Shown here piece by piece: positions 1-11,158 of a stretch of DNA of 64,000 nucleotides (within the stretch, counting starts at the first letter, position 1; each line of letters begins with the position of its first letter). This stretch comes from Lasiosphaeria ovina (lineage: Eukaryota; Ascomycota; Sordariomycetes; Sordariales; Lasiosphaeriaceae): assembly GCA_033439765.1 (NCBI GenBank), contig JAULSN010000009.1, forward strand, positions 2,480,001-2,544,000, in the 5' to 3' direction. The notes beneath the pieces are model-generated. The model saw only the letters and a program-made list of their open reading frames with translations. It did no database searches and had not been told where the DNA came from. The position numbers were made by a program, and so were the translations under genes.

Positions 1-481
1 CGAAGTGGAAGGGCATCGTGGAATCCACCAAGGGCGTAGTAAGCTGCCAGCCAGCACCAACCCCCTTTTTTCTTGTGCTGACCACATATTCGACCAGGTC
101 TTCTTCGGCACGCCGCACCGGGGCGCAGACGCAGCCAGATGGGGCCACACGATTGCAGACATAGTCTCGACCGCGACGCATAGGCCGCCGGCGACCTTTC
201 TCAAGACGCTCGAGACCAACTCGGCGCAGCTACTACAGATCTCGGAGGACTTCCGCCCGTCGGTGGACAGGTACGCCATCGCCAGCTTCTACGAGCAGCA
301 CGCCCACCCTGCTCTTGGGACCGTCGTGGTCGACAAGTTGTCGGCGCTGCTGTGGCTCCCCAACGAAGAGGCCAACATGATGAGTGGCGACCATTCGGCC
401 ATGTGCAAGTTTGCAAAGGGCGACAGGCGGTTTGACCGGGTCTGGAGGACGATTAAGAGGGTGTCCAGGGGGCGCGAGTGA
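1..481 (+). CDS. alpha/beta-hydrolase (SesB-like), 3' end of gene
   Basis: The gene enters from the left edge. The first exon ends at 38 and a 59-nt intron (39-97, GTAAGC...CCAG with a CTGAC branch point) joins it to the exon ending with TGA at 479-481. The joined frame reads IVESTKGVVFFGTPHRGAD, the strand-loop after the nucleophile elbow in fungal SesB/DUF676-type hydrolases that accompany NACHT NLRs. A closing SGDHSAMCKFA segment follows, and the protein ends about 20 residues later at VSRGRE. No NACHT domain follows, so this looks like a stand-alone hydrolase. The catalytic serine lies outside the window. Family assignment is from motifs; a nonself-recognition role is inferred from the family and the NLR at 35.6 kb. 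Confidence 0.75.
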   Translation, partial: EVEGHRGIHQGRSKLPASTNPLFSCADHIFDQVFFGTPHRGADAARWGHTIADIVSTATHRPPATFLKTLETNSAQLLQISEDFRPSVDRYAIASFYEQHAHPALGTVVVDKLSALLWLPNEEANMMSGDHSAMCKFAKGDRRFDRVWRTIKRVSRGRE

Positions 482-1594
482 ATTCTGTATAGGTAGCCAC
501 CTTAGAACTACTAGAGGCGTATACTTATAAAGGCTACTAGAGGTTCTAGTACTAGCTAGTTCCTACCCAGGGTCTCTTCCTCTTCTCAGTAATCCTAGGT
601 CTAGATAACGAGGTCTTTAGGACCTTTAGGTACTATCCTTTATAATAGACTAATAGCTTGGGGAGTAGCTCTTCCCTTTCCGCGGCTATTACCTACTAGA
701 GTGATCGGCTCGATCGTTACCGTATAGTATGGAGGTTGAAGAATTATAAGGGAAGGTAAGTACGCCTAATTAAGGTGGTCGCAATGAAGGTAATGAGGAG
801 GGCGAGCAATGACTGGTATTGGCCTAAGACTTCAACTTAGCCCTCGCAAAGGAAGAAGGGCGAGGGCCGCTGCTTAGATACATGACTGGGAGACTCAGTC
901 CCGGGTGTGCTTGTGAAGGCATGGCGCCACGATGTGACTCTAGTGGCTTGGCCAGCTGAAGGTGGCTTGGCCAGCTAGTGATAGGTGGAGGGCGCGCATA
1001 GGGTGCGCGCGCGTGCATGTGCTTTGGGGTGCTCTTTCCTTACATTTTCATATTAGTGAATCGAATTTTCGGTTTACTTTAGACGCTCTTAGCCGAAATT
1101 ACGGTAGTAGATATAGAAGGACCTAATTTCAATAAAGATATCGACGGTCTCGAGCTAAGCAGTAACTCTATTAGGGTAAGACGGTGAAGGTAGTGGGAGG
1201 CCTTCGCACCGTAGTATATGAAGGCTATTGCTAGAACCTTTCTATTTCTAGCTTCCTAGCCTAATGTACTACATTAGTTCTAACCCCATTGTTCCACCCT
1301 TTTTCTGCGCGCAACTCTACGGTATCGATTTCTAACCTCGGTATGTCACAGTTATCTATAACGGGTAGAAGATTTGCATTTAGAGACCACTACCTCTCTA
1401 ATTTAACTAACCTTTTTAGCACTTTTTTTCTTGAGCATAGCGAACAGACATTGTGAACTTCTTAGACCTCTTCACTAACCCAGAAGTACTGATGATTTCT
1501 CCTGAAAAGATATATTCACTTCAGTATTCTCTCCGACACTCTAGAGATCAGCAACTTCGCGTAGCCCCTCGATCTTCTTTGCGTATGTATAATC
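482..1594. other. TA-rich gene-free stretch, probably RIP-decayed
   Basis: No reading frame looks coding. TpA steps are very frequent (ctag, ctata, ttaag words), as expected after CpA-to-TpA mutation, so this may be a decayed repeat. No terminal repeats or transposase motifs could be recognised. A 15-bp unit (GTGGCTTGGCCAGCT) occurs twice in near tandem at about 942-976. The nature of the original sequence is unknown. Confidence 0.45.
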
Positions 1595-4500
1595 TCAACC
1601 TGTCTCAGCACGTCTGACCTTACTCGCGGATGCTTGTTCATCCTCTAATGCATCACTTGGCCGTTTCTTAGATCCAGTCGTATTGAGGAACGGTGAGAGT
1701 AATAACTGATCGACATCCCTTTGACCGGTGGAAGAGCTACCTGACGAGCGTGGAGTTGTGCTTAAGGGCGATCTAGAGCTTTCGCGATACGAGAACCTTC
1801 CATTGCTGCCTTGGCTGTAGAAGGAACTCGAAGACCACGGCGTTGGTCCCAAGTCGGACGAATCAATGGCGGTGCCAATACCGCTGTCCGACATCATTGA
1901 AGACACCTCTTCCGTCGGGGGCGGGTCCGGTTCTCCTTCGACTGGGGGGACATCCTTTGTCAGGCACCACCGGAGAGGAAATTTCCAACTGTGGCCAAAG
2001 ATGACCGCGCCGTTAGAGACAATACGTGGCGGACTCCTTAAACCTCGGCCGTATAGCTGAGAAAAGGTGGCTGGCAGCAAGACCTGCACCGTGTCGGTGA
2101 GACTCTGTTCCCCTGGATGATGTGGTTTGTCGTCTTTCCCAAACATGCCGCGTAGCCCCTTCAGCCCTCTGGGTTTGGCAGTGTGCTTGGGCTTGGGACC
2201 GACACCGTCATCTTTCTGCTGGATGTCGAGATGATCGTGTTTCAGGATCACGGGGCTTTGACACTTGCACGACTCGAATGCTATACCGTCAGGGGAGTGC
2301 CAGTGAATATTGCCCGCAAGCCGCCAGGGACTCCTCCGCTTGGAGCCACCAGTCCTCAGCATATCTTGCAAGTCAGCCCCATATACAGCCAAAAAGTCTT
2401 TGCCGATGGGCACCGAGGCTGTTGGGCGGCAGCATTGCTTGATCTGGCCCTCTTTTCGGACAGGGCGGAAAAGTTCGCCAAAGCCGACACCGAACAGCGG
2501 CACGGCTCGCAATGATCGCACAAGGTGGACCCAGCCGACGCTCATGGCCTGTATGGTGGCCACCTTGGGCCACAGAGTGTCGTGTCTAGTAGCGACATCC
2601 ATGAATCTGAATATAGGTGGAACAGGTCAGTGCGACTTTAGGAGGAGGGGTAAGGTCCTGAGTAAAACACCTACTCGAATCCCTCAATCTGATGCCGTGG
2701 AGAAGACTTGATACGCCATCCAAAACCCGACTGCGTGCCCATGTCGTCGTGGTAGGCAGTACTCTGTAGCAACACGTGGCAAATTTGCTCGACTCGTTCC
2801 CTAAGCGTAAACTTCGAATCCGTCTTGACCGTCGTGACGTTGTTGGTTGTTCTCTCCTCCGAGACAACCGAGCTCTTCGGGTATAACGGCAGGTTTTGGT
2901 TCTTTATGTTCATTAGGACCTCGTAGGCGGCTTTGGCTCCGGTGTAGGCCACGTTTTGACGCGCCTCTTCGATGTCGCCCTCGCTGTACATAAAATACTC
3001 GCTTACTCGATCGTCCTCGGCGTAGAACTTGATATAGGCGCGGAGCAGGTGAAGAACGGCACTGACTCCATCAACAAGCCAGGCACGCCGTTCTTCATTG
3101 TCATAAAAGACAAACCTGCGCTTGCCGATCGTGATCAAATTCCCCATGTAGTCGTCGCCTTTTCCAAAGCCCAGGTGGAGTGGCCTATCCTTGACACCGA
3201 CGATGAAGCTCGCGTCAGGTGTGATGAAGGGAATTGCCGATCCCGAAAGAGTGACTTTCTCCAGAACGTGGGTCGAGTTTGGGCTGGGGAGCCCCGACCA
3301 TTCGATTCCGTAGTCTGCATCAGGAGCACCGACAAAGTTCCTGACATTGTCGCTCCACCCCACGATATGGCGGTTCCCTTCCAAAGCAGCAATATCAAGC
3401 GTCCGATGATCACCAGACCTCGAGACGCGACTGTCCACGTACGAGATGTACTCCCCATCGGGATTGTAGCAGAGATGCCAAAACACAACATCTCCTGCAA
3501 TACGCACGGCAGCTAGCATGGCCGCAAATCCCTTGAGGTATGTTATGCTGTTAAAATTTACCGCCTGCTGGCAGCCTGTTAGCGCCGCAATCATGTCTAA
3601 CGGGACTTCCAGTCCCGTGTCAGGCTCGATCCGACGTGGGATTGGGTATCCCCGGACGATGACAGGGTTCCCAAACATTCCACGCCAACACTTTCCCACC
3701 GTTGCGAGGTCGGCATCCCGGAGCATCTCCATCTCAAACTCAATATTGCATAAGCCTCTTGTGGTGGTGACTCCGTCGCGACTTGGGTGGGCGTTACTGT
3801 CCATGTTCAGTTTGGCAATGTGGGGAGTGCTGTAGGCGGCCTCCTCGTCAGCCGGCGAAGATCGAAGAGCAGCGCCAATCCATGAAATCTGCTCCGCAAT
3901 TTCAGCCACGGAGAATACGTTTCCAACAACCTCGAGTTCTAGTTTTTGATTTCTAAGTCGCGCTGCGAGCCGCGTTTTGTCCCCTAGAACTAGTAAAGCT
4001 GTTTTTTTCTCGTTAGTCAGCCTGGAAAATGCCCCAAAAGGGTGTCAGCTACTCACCATCACACCCATTAGCGCCATTCTCAGCGCATCTTTGGATAAGG
4101 GAAAGCAGCTGCGTGCCTGTCTCGGGCCATGTCTGCTTGAGGTAGCCCTCGCACCTTGCGGCCTGTAGGTTGTTGCTGTGCCCGGTCAGTGTGATGGCAT
4201 GCGTCAGCACACGACTCAGGGTCACGTCGTATTGTTGTTCCTGGGCAAAGAGAAACGGGTCCCAATCGACAGTGAAGAGAATGCATAGCTCCTGGATCTG
4301 CTTTCGGCTGAAAATCTCAGGTTTACCAGCCTCCCTAATGATCATGTCACCAATGCGGCGATAGTGATATTGGACCTCCTTGTCTACCACAGAGACTTGA
4401 AGGGAGCCGCTCGTTCGAAGGGCCGACTGAAGCCATTGGTATGCCAGAGCATTGGCTAGGATCTCTCGGTACTTGGACCATTCAGAGATCTCGGACTCGT

Positions 4501-5248
4501 CGAAATCTTCCAACCTCATCAAGGAAGCGTCCATTTCAGGATCACCATTGCAATCCCCAACACGCTCTCTGTCGCGCATAAAGCGCATTTTCTCGTCCAA
4601 TGTCATGCCAGGGTCTTTGTCGAGCGAAGGGTTACCTCCGCCGCCCGTTTCACCCATTGATTCAAGGTCAATGTCTGCTTGGGAGTGACCCCGTAGCCTG
4701 GACAACAGGCGCTTGGAAATTTCGCTATGGTGGAGTGACTTGTCAGCAGGGGTATCAGGAAACAGGCAGTTTTCTATAGGGAAAGAGTGACTAACCTCCT
4801 AAATCGGTAGACTAGATACATCAATTGTCGCTGTAGGCGACCAGCACCGCCAAACCTCATCGGGGTTGCATGCATCAAACACATGGGGGACGGAATGAGC
4901 CAGCTCTTCGGCAAAGGCAGAAATGCACTCGTCCATGATCGAATGCTGAAGAAGGCTGGCGGCATCCGAAAACACCGTGCGTGTCTCCTGAGCCTCCGCT
5001 TCGGCGGATACGTCAAACCCACTTTGCACCACCGGCTCCTCCAATTCTTCAACAGCATTCGGTATACTCCACGCCACTGACTTGGTTGCCAACGAGCCAT
5101 AGCCCGAGTCATCGAAGTTGGTCAAGAGGCGATGATCTGCCACTGGCGCACCGAAGGTCAGTTTTGCGTGAGAAGTGGTTGTGCCACCTCTGGCAGCCTG
5201 GCTCGCGTCTAAAGTCACCTCCACAGTTGCAGCGTAGCGCGGAGACAT
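1595..5248 (-). pseudogene. Conserved fungal protein of unknown function, damaged
   Basis: Three exons are visible: about 5248-4065, 4021-2675 and 2606-1595. The frame is kept across introns 2607-2674 (donor GTAGGT) and 4022-4064 (only 43 nt, weak donor GTGTGA). Remembered motifs of a large uncharacterised Pezizomycotina family occur in the expected order: FDDSGYG, VFSDAASL, ITLTG, AEIAEQISWIGAALRSS, WSDNVRNFVGAPDADYGIEW, EERRAWLVDG, FMDVAT and LLPATFSQLYGRGLRSP. A Ser-rich tail ends at 1595. One in-frame TAG at 4799-4801 interrupts the frame, which is open on both sides of it; the local sequence there fits the family poorly. There is no stop between this part and the transcription-factor part upstream, so it could be translated as one polypeptide. 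Function unknown; I know of no established domain name for it. Confidence 0.6.
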
Positions 5249-7293
5249 CGGGGTAGGCTGAGAATCAAGCTGCTGTGGCGGTTGGTCTGATTCCGTAGTC
5301 TCTCTCCGGTTAGGCGGACCTGCTCGATCTAGCAGACTTCCAATATCCACCCGTGGTCGTTCATCTTTGGAGGAATGCTGGGGGCCGGTCTGATACGAGT
5401 ACATGGTCTTCCTTGGGTTAGGGGACGGTATTGGATACTGGAATGCCCTGATAGGGTTCAGCCAGAGCAAAACGATGTAAATCGATTCCACTTTGGGCAG
5501 TGCCATCCGGAACGAAAGCTGTCGAGCTTGTCCGTCCTGGCCCAGGAAGTTGAAGTGGTCTTGCCAGTCAGGGGGGTATCGAGATAACTCATCCAAGCGG
5601 AACCCGAGCCTCTGCATTACTCTCTCTGCATTCTCCCTGCCAAACATTGGCGGCAAATATGTCGGGTCCTTCCGCCGTCGCTCGTCCTAGATCTGCCGCT
5701 GGAGCTCGGATACCTTATCCCGGCCACTAGCCGCAAGAAGATCGACAAGCCTCATCCCCTTGGCAGATGGCCGCGCGACAGCGTCGAGGAAAGCACTTAA
5801 GGCATTTCCAAACTCGAAATCGATCGTCAGGAACGCAGCCGCCTCCGATATTCTCAGATCTGGGGCCCTCGACGAGATCGAAAGTGGCGCAGGGAAAATG
5901 TTCGCATCGGACGTCAGTGCTCGGTCCGGAAACCCCGGCGCAACCGATTCGGCCGGTTGAGATTTCAGAACCCGGTACGATTGTGTTCTTCGGAGATTGT
6001 CATCATAAGCCAAACCCATCGAGGGTCCCGGGCCATACAAAGGCTGTACCATGGGCCGCCGCAAGGGGTCACTCCCACTCCTAAACCTAGGGCTATCGAA
6101 CTTCGCCTCCCTGTCGTCCCGTAGCCAAGGACGTCCGCGCTTCCGATGTTGAACATCAATACAGGCTTCTTCCTTGCCGTTCCTCATGCAACGAGAGCAA
6201 GGGCGCTGGCCTGTAAGAAGTCAATATACTGCTACTAAAGCAGCTCTAAAATAATCGACATCGCAACGCGAAAAACGGAGTCGCTTGACCCTTAGGGTAT
6301 TCTAGGAATACCGGTATTTGCAGACACCACAGCCTATCCGACGCAAATGCTGCCCTCCTACGCCCACAACCCCGTAGATGACACGAATAATATGTCCGCG
6401 TCCACAAACTTGGAGATCAATCCCTTTTCCGGCTCAAGGTCGATTTTGGATGATACGCAAGCTGGCTAAATAAAGGGGGGAAGAGCGGTGCCCAATAGCT
6501 GGTTTGCGGGAATCCGGCCACACCTTGAGGCAACGGACAAGCTTCCCGGAGGACCTAGCGCCCGTCACACTGTAGCGAGCCGGTCAAGCGTCGTCATCCC
6601 AACAGGCGCACATGCTTGGCCAAGCCATTGTAGCCTTCACTTCGGATCCGAGCATTGAAACCATAGAACTCGCTTGAGAACTACCCCACACGCTGTTATA
6701 GCATAGGCTATTAGGCCCCTATGGAGCTTAATATCACATAGAGGGACAATTCTTGCGGCTTTATCGCGAGTCGTACACTTGTGCTTGGCGCTGCTTAATG
6801 GCGCACCTAAGATCTCCGGAATTGGTTAACAATGTTATACCAATTAGTTCCACAGCCATAACTGCGGTACCGCAGGATCAGTGCCGCAGGCTCGCAGCCT
6901 AGTTTTCCTTCGTGGTCATACTACGACATAATGGGAGGTATAGAGAAAGGAAAGACTAATTCGGGATATAATATATACCGTCGCATCTATCAGAGGTCAG
7001 CGCTGCAAGCTTCAAAGCTTGGGAGGGGCCCGATAGTAGCAGGGGGAGGGGTAAACAAACCGACGATGAGCCTTTGTGCAAGGGACACACGCGGGTGCTA
7101 CATGCCCTTTGGTTTTTCTCAGGGGTTTAGGCGATGGTTGGCGCAAAGTCTCGGGCCGTGTCTGTTGCGCGGGCGCCGAATAAGGTTGCGTTGTAGGAAG
7201 AGAAAGTGTTGGCGCGGTTCCGTGGCGAGGGCCGTACGGTACTTGCGGACTAATAGCGGAGAGTTGGTGGGGGTATGGAAGAGGCCTAGACAT
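5249..7293 (-). pseudogene. Zn2Cys6 transcription factor with PAS-like domain, 5' part, damaged
   Basis: Exon 1 (7293-7061) starts with ATG and ends in KGHVAPACVPCTKAHRR, the first half of a Zn2Cys6 cluster. The second half (QRPCSRCMRNGKEEAC, then HRKRGRP) opens an exon starting near 6215 after a TTGAC...CTTACAG acceptor. The residues between, including the third cysteine (usually RCDA), are not in either exon, and about 845 bp separates them. A TGCGAT near 6257-6262 is a weak candidate micro-exon. Downstream, FLTIDFEFGNALSAFLDA and DPTYLPPMFG mark the PAS-like domain of this TF family. An in-frame TAG at 5687-5689 sits within that domain, where CAG is the likely ancestor. The frame then runs straight into the unknown-function protein below 5248. 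Confidence 0.6.
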
Positions 7294-7869
7294 CGTACCT
7301 TCAAGTCGCGGAAAGGCGTATAGTAATGTAGGCACTCAACAGTCTCGAGTTTGCGATAAATATCTATATCTTCGAAGGTCCTTGCCCATTAATTGTAGTG
7401 GGCTTCAGCCCTCGGGGCTCCATCTATTTCCATGGGGTTCTTGTGGCTTGAGGACTGCATAGTGTTACGGCACGGCCGAACTATGGTCCGTGGTGCCTCT
7501 TGGCTTGCAGCCCCACTCTTCCGAATCGGGACTAGTGTAGTTGCCCCTCCTCACCACCTTCTTTTCCTTTTCCTTTCCTTAGCTTAGTTACTTTACGAAA
7601 ACAGTGAACTGCTAACCACGTACATAATTAATAGACGTGCTTCTGAGCAGAGAGTTTTCTTATTTTGTCATTGTAAAGTTGAAAAAACCGAATTGTGATG
7701 CATGTAGCATAATTAGATACCTAGGCCACCCAAAAAGAAAACAGAGAAGAAAAATAAAAGACACAGTGATATAATATATAATTACCAAGCGAATTACTCC
7801 CAACGCCTCGCATCCCGGAACGCTAGCAAGAATTATAAAAGGATTCCCCATAAGCGATCACGACACCAA
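7294..7869. other. Intergenic stretch, no gene seen
   Basis: It lies upstream of the transcription-factor remnant and downstream of the ankyrin gene. It contains AT-rich runs and a pyrimidine-rich CTTCTTTTCCTTTTCC tract near 7560. No convincing coding sequence, repeat or RNA gene was seen. Confidence 0.4.
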
Positions 7870-9432
7870 CTAGTGCTTCGGGTTGAACCACACAGCCACC
7901 TCATGCCAGCCCTTGGCAAACGAGCTGCCAATGCTGCACAGAATCTTCCACAGCTGGCGCGGGACATACTTGACGACCCACCACAGGCCCTGGGCGATAG
8001 CCACAATCACCAGCGCAGTGAACCCAAACAGCCCGACAAACACATCGACCGCCATGTGGCCAGCGGCCTTCAGGATCCCCCAGACAGCGCGCGGGAAATC
8101 GATAAACACGGCGCGCAGCACCCCAACAAGGCCATGCCACACGTCGCGCAGCGTGATGCGGCGGAACAGATTCAGCACAGCTATGACGGCCGTGTGCGCG
8201 GCCGCAGCAATGCGCAGCATGACACCTGCGACGGCGCCGCCGAGCCGCTGGGCGCTCCGCGAGACCCACGCCCACACCTTGCGCAGCGCGGCGGGAATGC
8301 GCCGCACGACGCGGCCGAGCCAGAGAAACAGCCGGCGCAGCAGGCCCGGCACGGCCTTAGCCACGCGCCACACACCGCCCGGCACCTTCTTCGCGACGCG
8401 CCACGTCTCCTTGGCGCCGCGCACGGCGCGCCCGGGGAGGGCCTTGGCCTGGCCCGCGGCCCAGGCGGCGAGGCGCTGCTTGTTCTTCCACGCGTAGCGG
8501 GCGCCCTTGAACAGCGGGCGCACGATGACGTGCTTGGGCACGGTCCACAGCACGAACTTGGGCACGTCCCAGGCGAAGAACTGCAGGAAGCGCAGGATGT
8601 TGCGCGCGGCGCGGCGGATGCGGCGCGCGGCTACGGCGTGCGTCACCTGCCAGCGCCGCCAGCCGCCGCCGCGGCGCACGGGCAGGAAGCCCACGACGTC
8701 GCGGTGCCCCGCGTCGGCGGCCAGGCGCAGCGCGAGTTGGCCGTCGGGCGCGATCAGCGCGTCGTCGGCGCCGAGGTCCTGCACGAGCAGCTTGGCGAGC
8801 GCGAGGTTGCCGCGCGCGGCGGCGACCATGAGCGGCGTGCGCTGGCGCATCAGCTGCTGCTCGGTGAGCTGCTTGAGGGTGGTGAAGTGGTGGTAGTTGT
8901 AGAGGTGGGTGGCTGGGCTGTTCCCGTCGTCGTACGTGCCGTAGCCGTTGACGTTGGCGCCGAGGCGCGCCAGCGTGCATACCATGGCGCCGTTGCCCGC
9001 GGCGACGGCAGCGATCAGCGGCGTGCTGCCGGCAGCGTCGGGCACGTCGGGCGAGACGAGGCCGCGCGAGACCAGCGCCGTCACCACCTCGTCGTTCTTG
9101 TGGCGCACCGCGTGGTACAGGGCTTCGATCAGCTGCACCTGCGTCTGCAGCTCGGTCGGCAGCGACGAGTCGGAGAGCAGCGCGACCCGCGGTGCGCCTT
9201 GCCAGTCGTGGCCGGCGATGGGGTACTGGGTGAGCGGTAACGGCAGGTTACGGAACCGCTCGGGCAGCGCGCTGCTGTCGCCGTTTTCGTTGTTGTCGTT
9301 GTTGGCGCCGTCGCCCTCTGGCCCGGGGCTCGACGTCGCGAGGGCGTCGGAGATGAAGGCGGCCATGACGAGGTCGCCCTCGTCGGTCTCGGTGTAGGTG
9401 GGCACCGTCTCATCGTCGCCGCTATTATTCAT
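7870..9432 (-). CDS. Ankyrin-repeat protein with long basic, Trp-rich C-terminal region
   Basis: Single exon of 520 aa; ATG at 9432 with an AT-rich leader. The N-terminal 60 residues are acidic and low-complexity. Residues about 100-255 hold ankyrin repeats (GSTPLIAAVAAGNGAMVCTL, RTPLMVAAARGNLALAKLL, LALRLAADAGHRDVVGFL). The C-terminal half is unlike ankyrin: it alternates Lys/Arg-rich amphipathic stretches with short VP turns (VAKKVPGGVWRVAKAVPG, GRVVRRIPAALRKVWAW) and ends with a hydrophobic stretch (VDVFVGLFGFTALVIVAIAQG) that may insert in a membrane. Very high GC makes long open frames appear on the opposite strand; those are shadows. The ankyrin part suggests protein binding and the tail membrane association, both inferred. 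Confidence 0.85.
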   Translation of the reverse strand: MNNSGDDETVPTYTETDEGDLVMAAFISDALATSSPGPEGDGANNDNNENGDSSALPERFRNLPLPLTQYPIAGHDWQGAPRVALLSDSSLPTELQTQVQLIEALYHAVRHKNDEVVTALVSRGLVSPDVPDAAGSTPLIAAVAAGNGAMVCTLARLGANVNGYGTYDDGNSPATHLYNYHHFTTLKQLTEQQLMRQRTPLMVAAARGNLALAKLLVQDLGADDALIAPDGQLALRLAADAGHRDVVGFLPVRRGGGWRRWQVTHAVAARRIRRAARNILRFLQFFAWDVPKFVLWTVPKHVIVRPLFKGARYAWKNKQRLAAWAAGQAKALPGRAVRGAKETWRVAKKVPGGVWRVAKAVPGLLRRLFLWLGRVVRRIPAALRKVWAWVSRSAQRLGGAVAGVMLRIAAAAHTAVIAVLNLFRRITLRDVWHGLVGVLRAVFIDFPRAVWGILKAAGHMAVDVFVGLFGFTALVIVAIAQGLWWVVKYVPRQLWKILCSIGSSFAKGWHEVAVWFNPKH

Positions 9433-10691
9433 ATCTGCGACGACAAGTCTTGTGTTTGATTGTTCGGGTTGGCGATGATATTCAGGATTGCGAATCGGTG
9501 TCGTTGCTGTGAGTCGGGTCTCAATTGGGGAAAAATAGAATCAATTGTGTGGCCCGCAATGCCAGGTTTGGAAAGGTGCTAGATGGCTCTGGATGATTGT
9601 TCTAGATGAAAGCTAAATGTAACGCCCAATTTGTCTCACGCGGCGCCCGCATGGCATTTATGGCTGATGCAGTATCAAATGACATTACCACAAACACGTT
9701 TGATGTGGAGGTGTTGTCGTCCGACGTTGAACGCCAACGGCGCGCAGGAGGCCCACGAGGCGCTTGCGCCTTGGCGTCCCTAATAGGCCGCGCTAGTGGT
9801 GGCACAGGGTCTCGGCGGCAGGGTCTCGGCGGGCGCACAATTTCAACTGGGCCACCACCTCCGAGTCTGCACCTGCCTGTCCGCCACCCGTTTCCCCTTT
9901 GGGCCGCTGCGCAAGGCTTCCCAAACACGGTGCCGCGGCAGGCTGACTGGCGTCTCGTCTCATCTCCGCGGCTGCAAACAATTACTGCACCCTGTCCAGA
10001 GGCACCTGGCACCTGATTTCCATTTATGATGCCGACCGTCCGACATGTGATGGGGCTGATTTGGAGCACAGCTTGGGCCAGCCCTGCAATATTGAAGATT
10101 GCAATAAGACCGATCCGAGAGGGGGTTTATACGATCTCGCTTTGCGGAGAATGTATCGACGAGGAAGGTGCAGTCGTTGCATTAACTCACGGATGTCATG
10201 CCGTATCAAGTTTCTCAAAGTTGACTATGGCTATCAACAGAAGGCACGATTCAAACTACTTACTCAAGACCAAAGGAAGTCCTTCAGATAATTATGCCAG
10301 TTGCGCGACGACTCCTGCCAACTCAAGTTGTGCTCAAGGCGACAGCAAAAGTTAAACGCCGCAAATGTCTCGTGCGTAAATGCGAATTCTTTTCTCAGCA
10401 GCCAATTGGTAGATTGGCAAAAAGCCAAATGAACGACTATGTAGAAAGGGAGGATCTGGAAATGCTGGTTGAGTCGTAATGATTGGGTGTTGTCGTGCTT
10501 CAACGTCGGATTCTCTATCGCGACCGAGGGTGCTACGAAAACAAAGATTTCTACGATTTCGTTCTAGTAGAAGCATTCAGAGAAAACTTGTAGACTTCGT
10601 GAATGCGCGATAAAGCTTCCCCAATAGCCCGAGCCGAAGTGAAACCCCGCTTCTTGTACTCGCGGCGTGTAATGTATCTTCATCCAATCAA
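9433..10691. other. Intergenic stretch, no supported gene
   Basis: Short open frames exist on both strands but none shows recognisable motifs, splice structure or codon bias. The GC-rich part (9720-9960) resembles neither flank. It ends at tRNA-Arg. Confidence 0.35.
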
Positions 10692-10763
10692 GGCCTGCTG
10701 GCTCAATGGTAGAGCGTCTGACTACGAATCAGGAGGTTCCAGGTTCGAGACCTGGGTGGGTCG
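10692..10763 (+). tRNA. tRNA-Arg (anticodon ACG)
   Basis: A full cloverleaf of 72 nt can be folded. The acceptor stem GGCCTGC/GTGGGTC includes G-T wobbles. The D-arm is GCTC...GAGC. The anticodon stem TCTGA/TCAGG carries loop CTACGAA (anticodon ACG, with A34 normally edited to inosine). The T-arm CCAGG-TTCGAGA-CCTGG is canonical. GGCTCAATGGTAGAGC and GGTTCGAGACC supply the A and B boxes. A seven-T run at 10766-10772 is the RNA polymerase III terminator. No intron is present. Confidence 0.95.
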
Positions 10764-10765
10764 AC

Positions 10766-10772
10766 TTTTTTT
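10766..10772 (+). terminator. Pol III terminator of tRNA-Arg
   Basis: Seven consecutive T residues start two bases after the discriminator base of tRNA-Arg, the standard RNA polymerase III stop. Confidence 0.85.
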
Positions 10773-11158
10773 ACCCTTTTCATATTCCTACCCTTTATTT
10801 TAATATATAATTTTATTCCTTACTCATTTCTTTTTCCACGTTATTGAAGATTCTCTTACGAAAATACCGCATATCCCTGTTTAATTATTATGTAGTCTTT
10901 AAAAGCTATAACGCGGTGGAGACGAAAGCTGAATTTGCTAGCTAAATTCTACACTGGAACAACGTCGCGGAACCGTAGTTACGCAGCAGATGCGTATTAA
11001 CTTCAAAGCTCTAATTAGTATAGAATGGGTTTTTGGAAATAAACTACAGTAATATATTAACTTGCGTCTTTAAATAAAATACGACGGCAACCCTAGCTCT
11101 AGAAATAACTTGGCTACTGAGATTTCCCCTCTTGCTTCTGGCCCTTTATTCTCCCGGC
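10773..11158. other. AT-rich spacer
   Basis: AT-rich sequence between the tRNA and the LRR pseudogene, with no coding or repeat structure seen. Confidence 0.4.

Noticed and set aside
2674..2679. Apparent TAG after the EGFE motif in the unknown-function gene
   Set aside because: It lies inside a normal intron with donor GTAGGT, so it is not a nonsense codon.
6931..7323. 130-codon plus-strand frame
   Set aside because: It is antisense to the zinc-cluster exon 1 on the minus strand, which has recognisable family motifs.
7873..9240. Long open frame on the plus strand opposite the ankyrin gene
   Set aside because: It arises from the very high GC of the ankyrin gene; it shows His/Arg/Ala-rich low complexity and no motif.
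9602..10355. Candidate small genes between the ankyrin gene and tRNA-Arg
   Set aside because: Overlapping frames on both strands of similar length, none with motifs or splice support.
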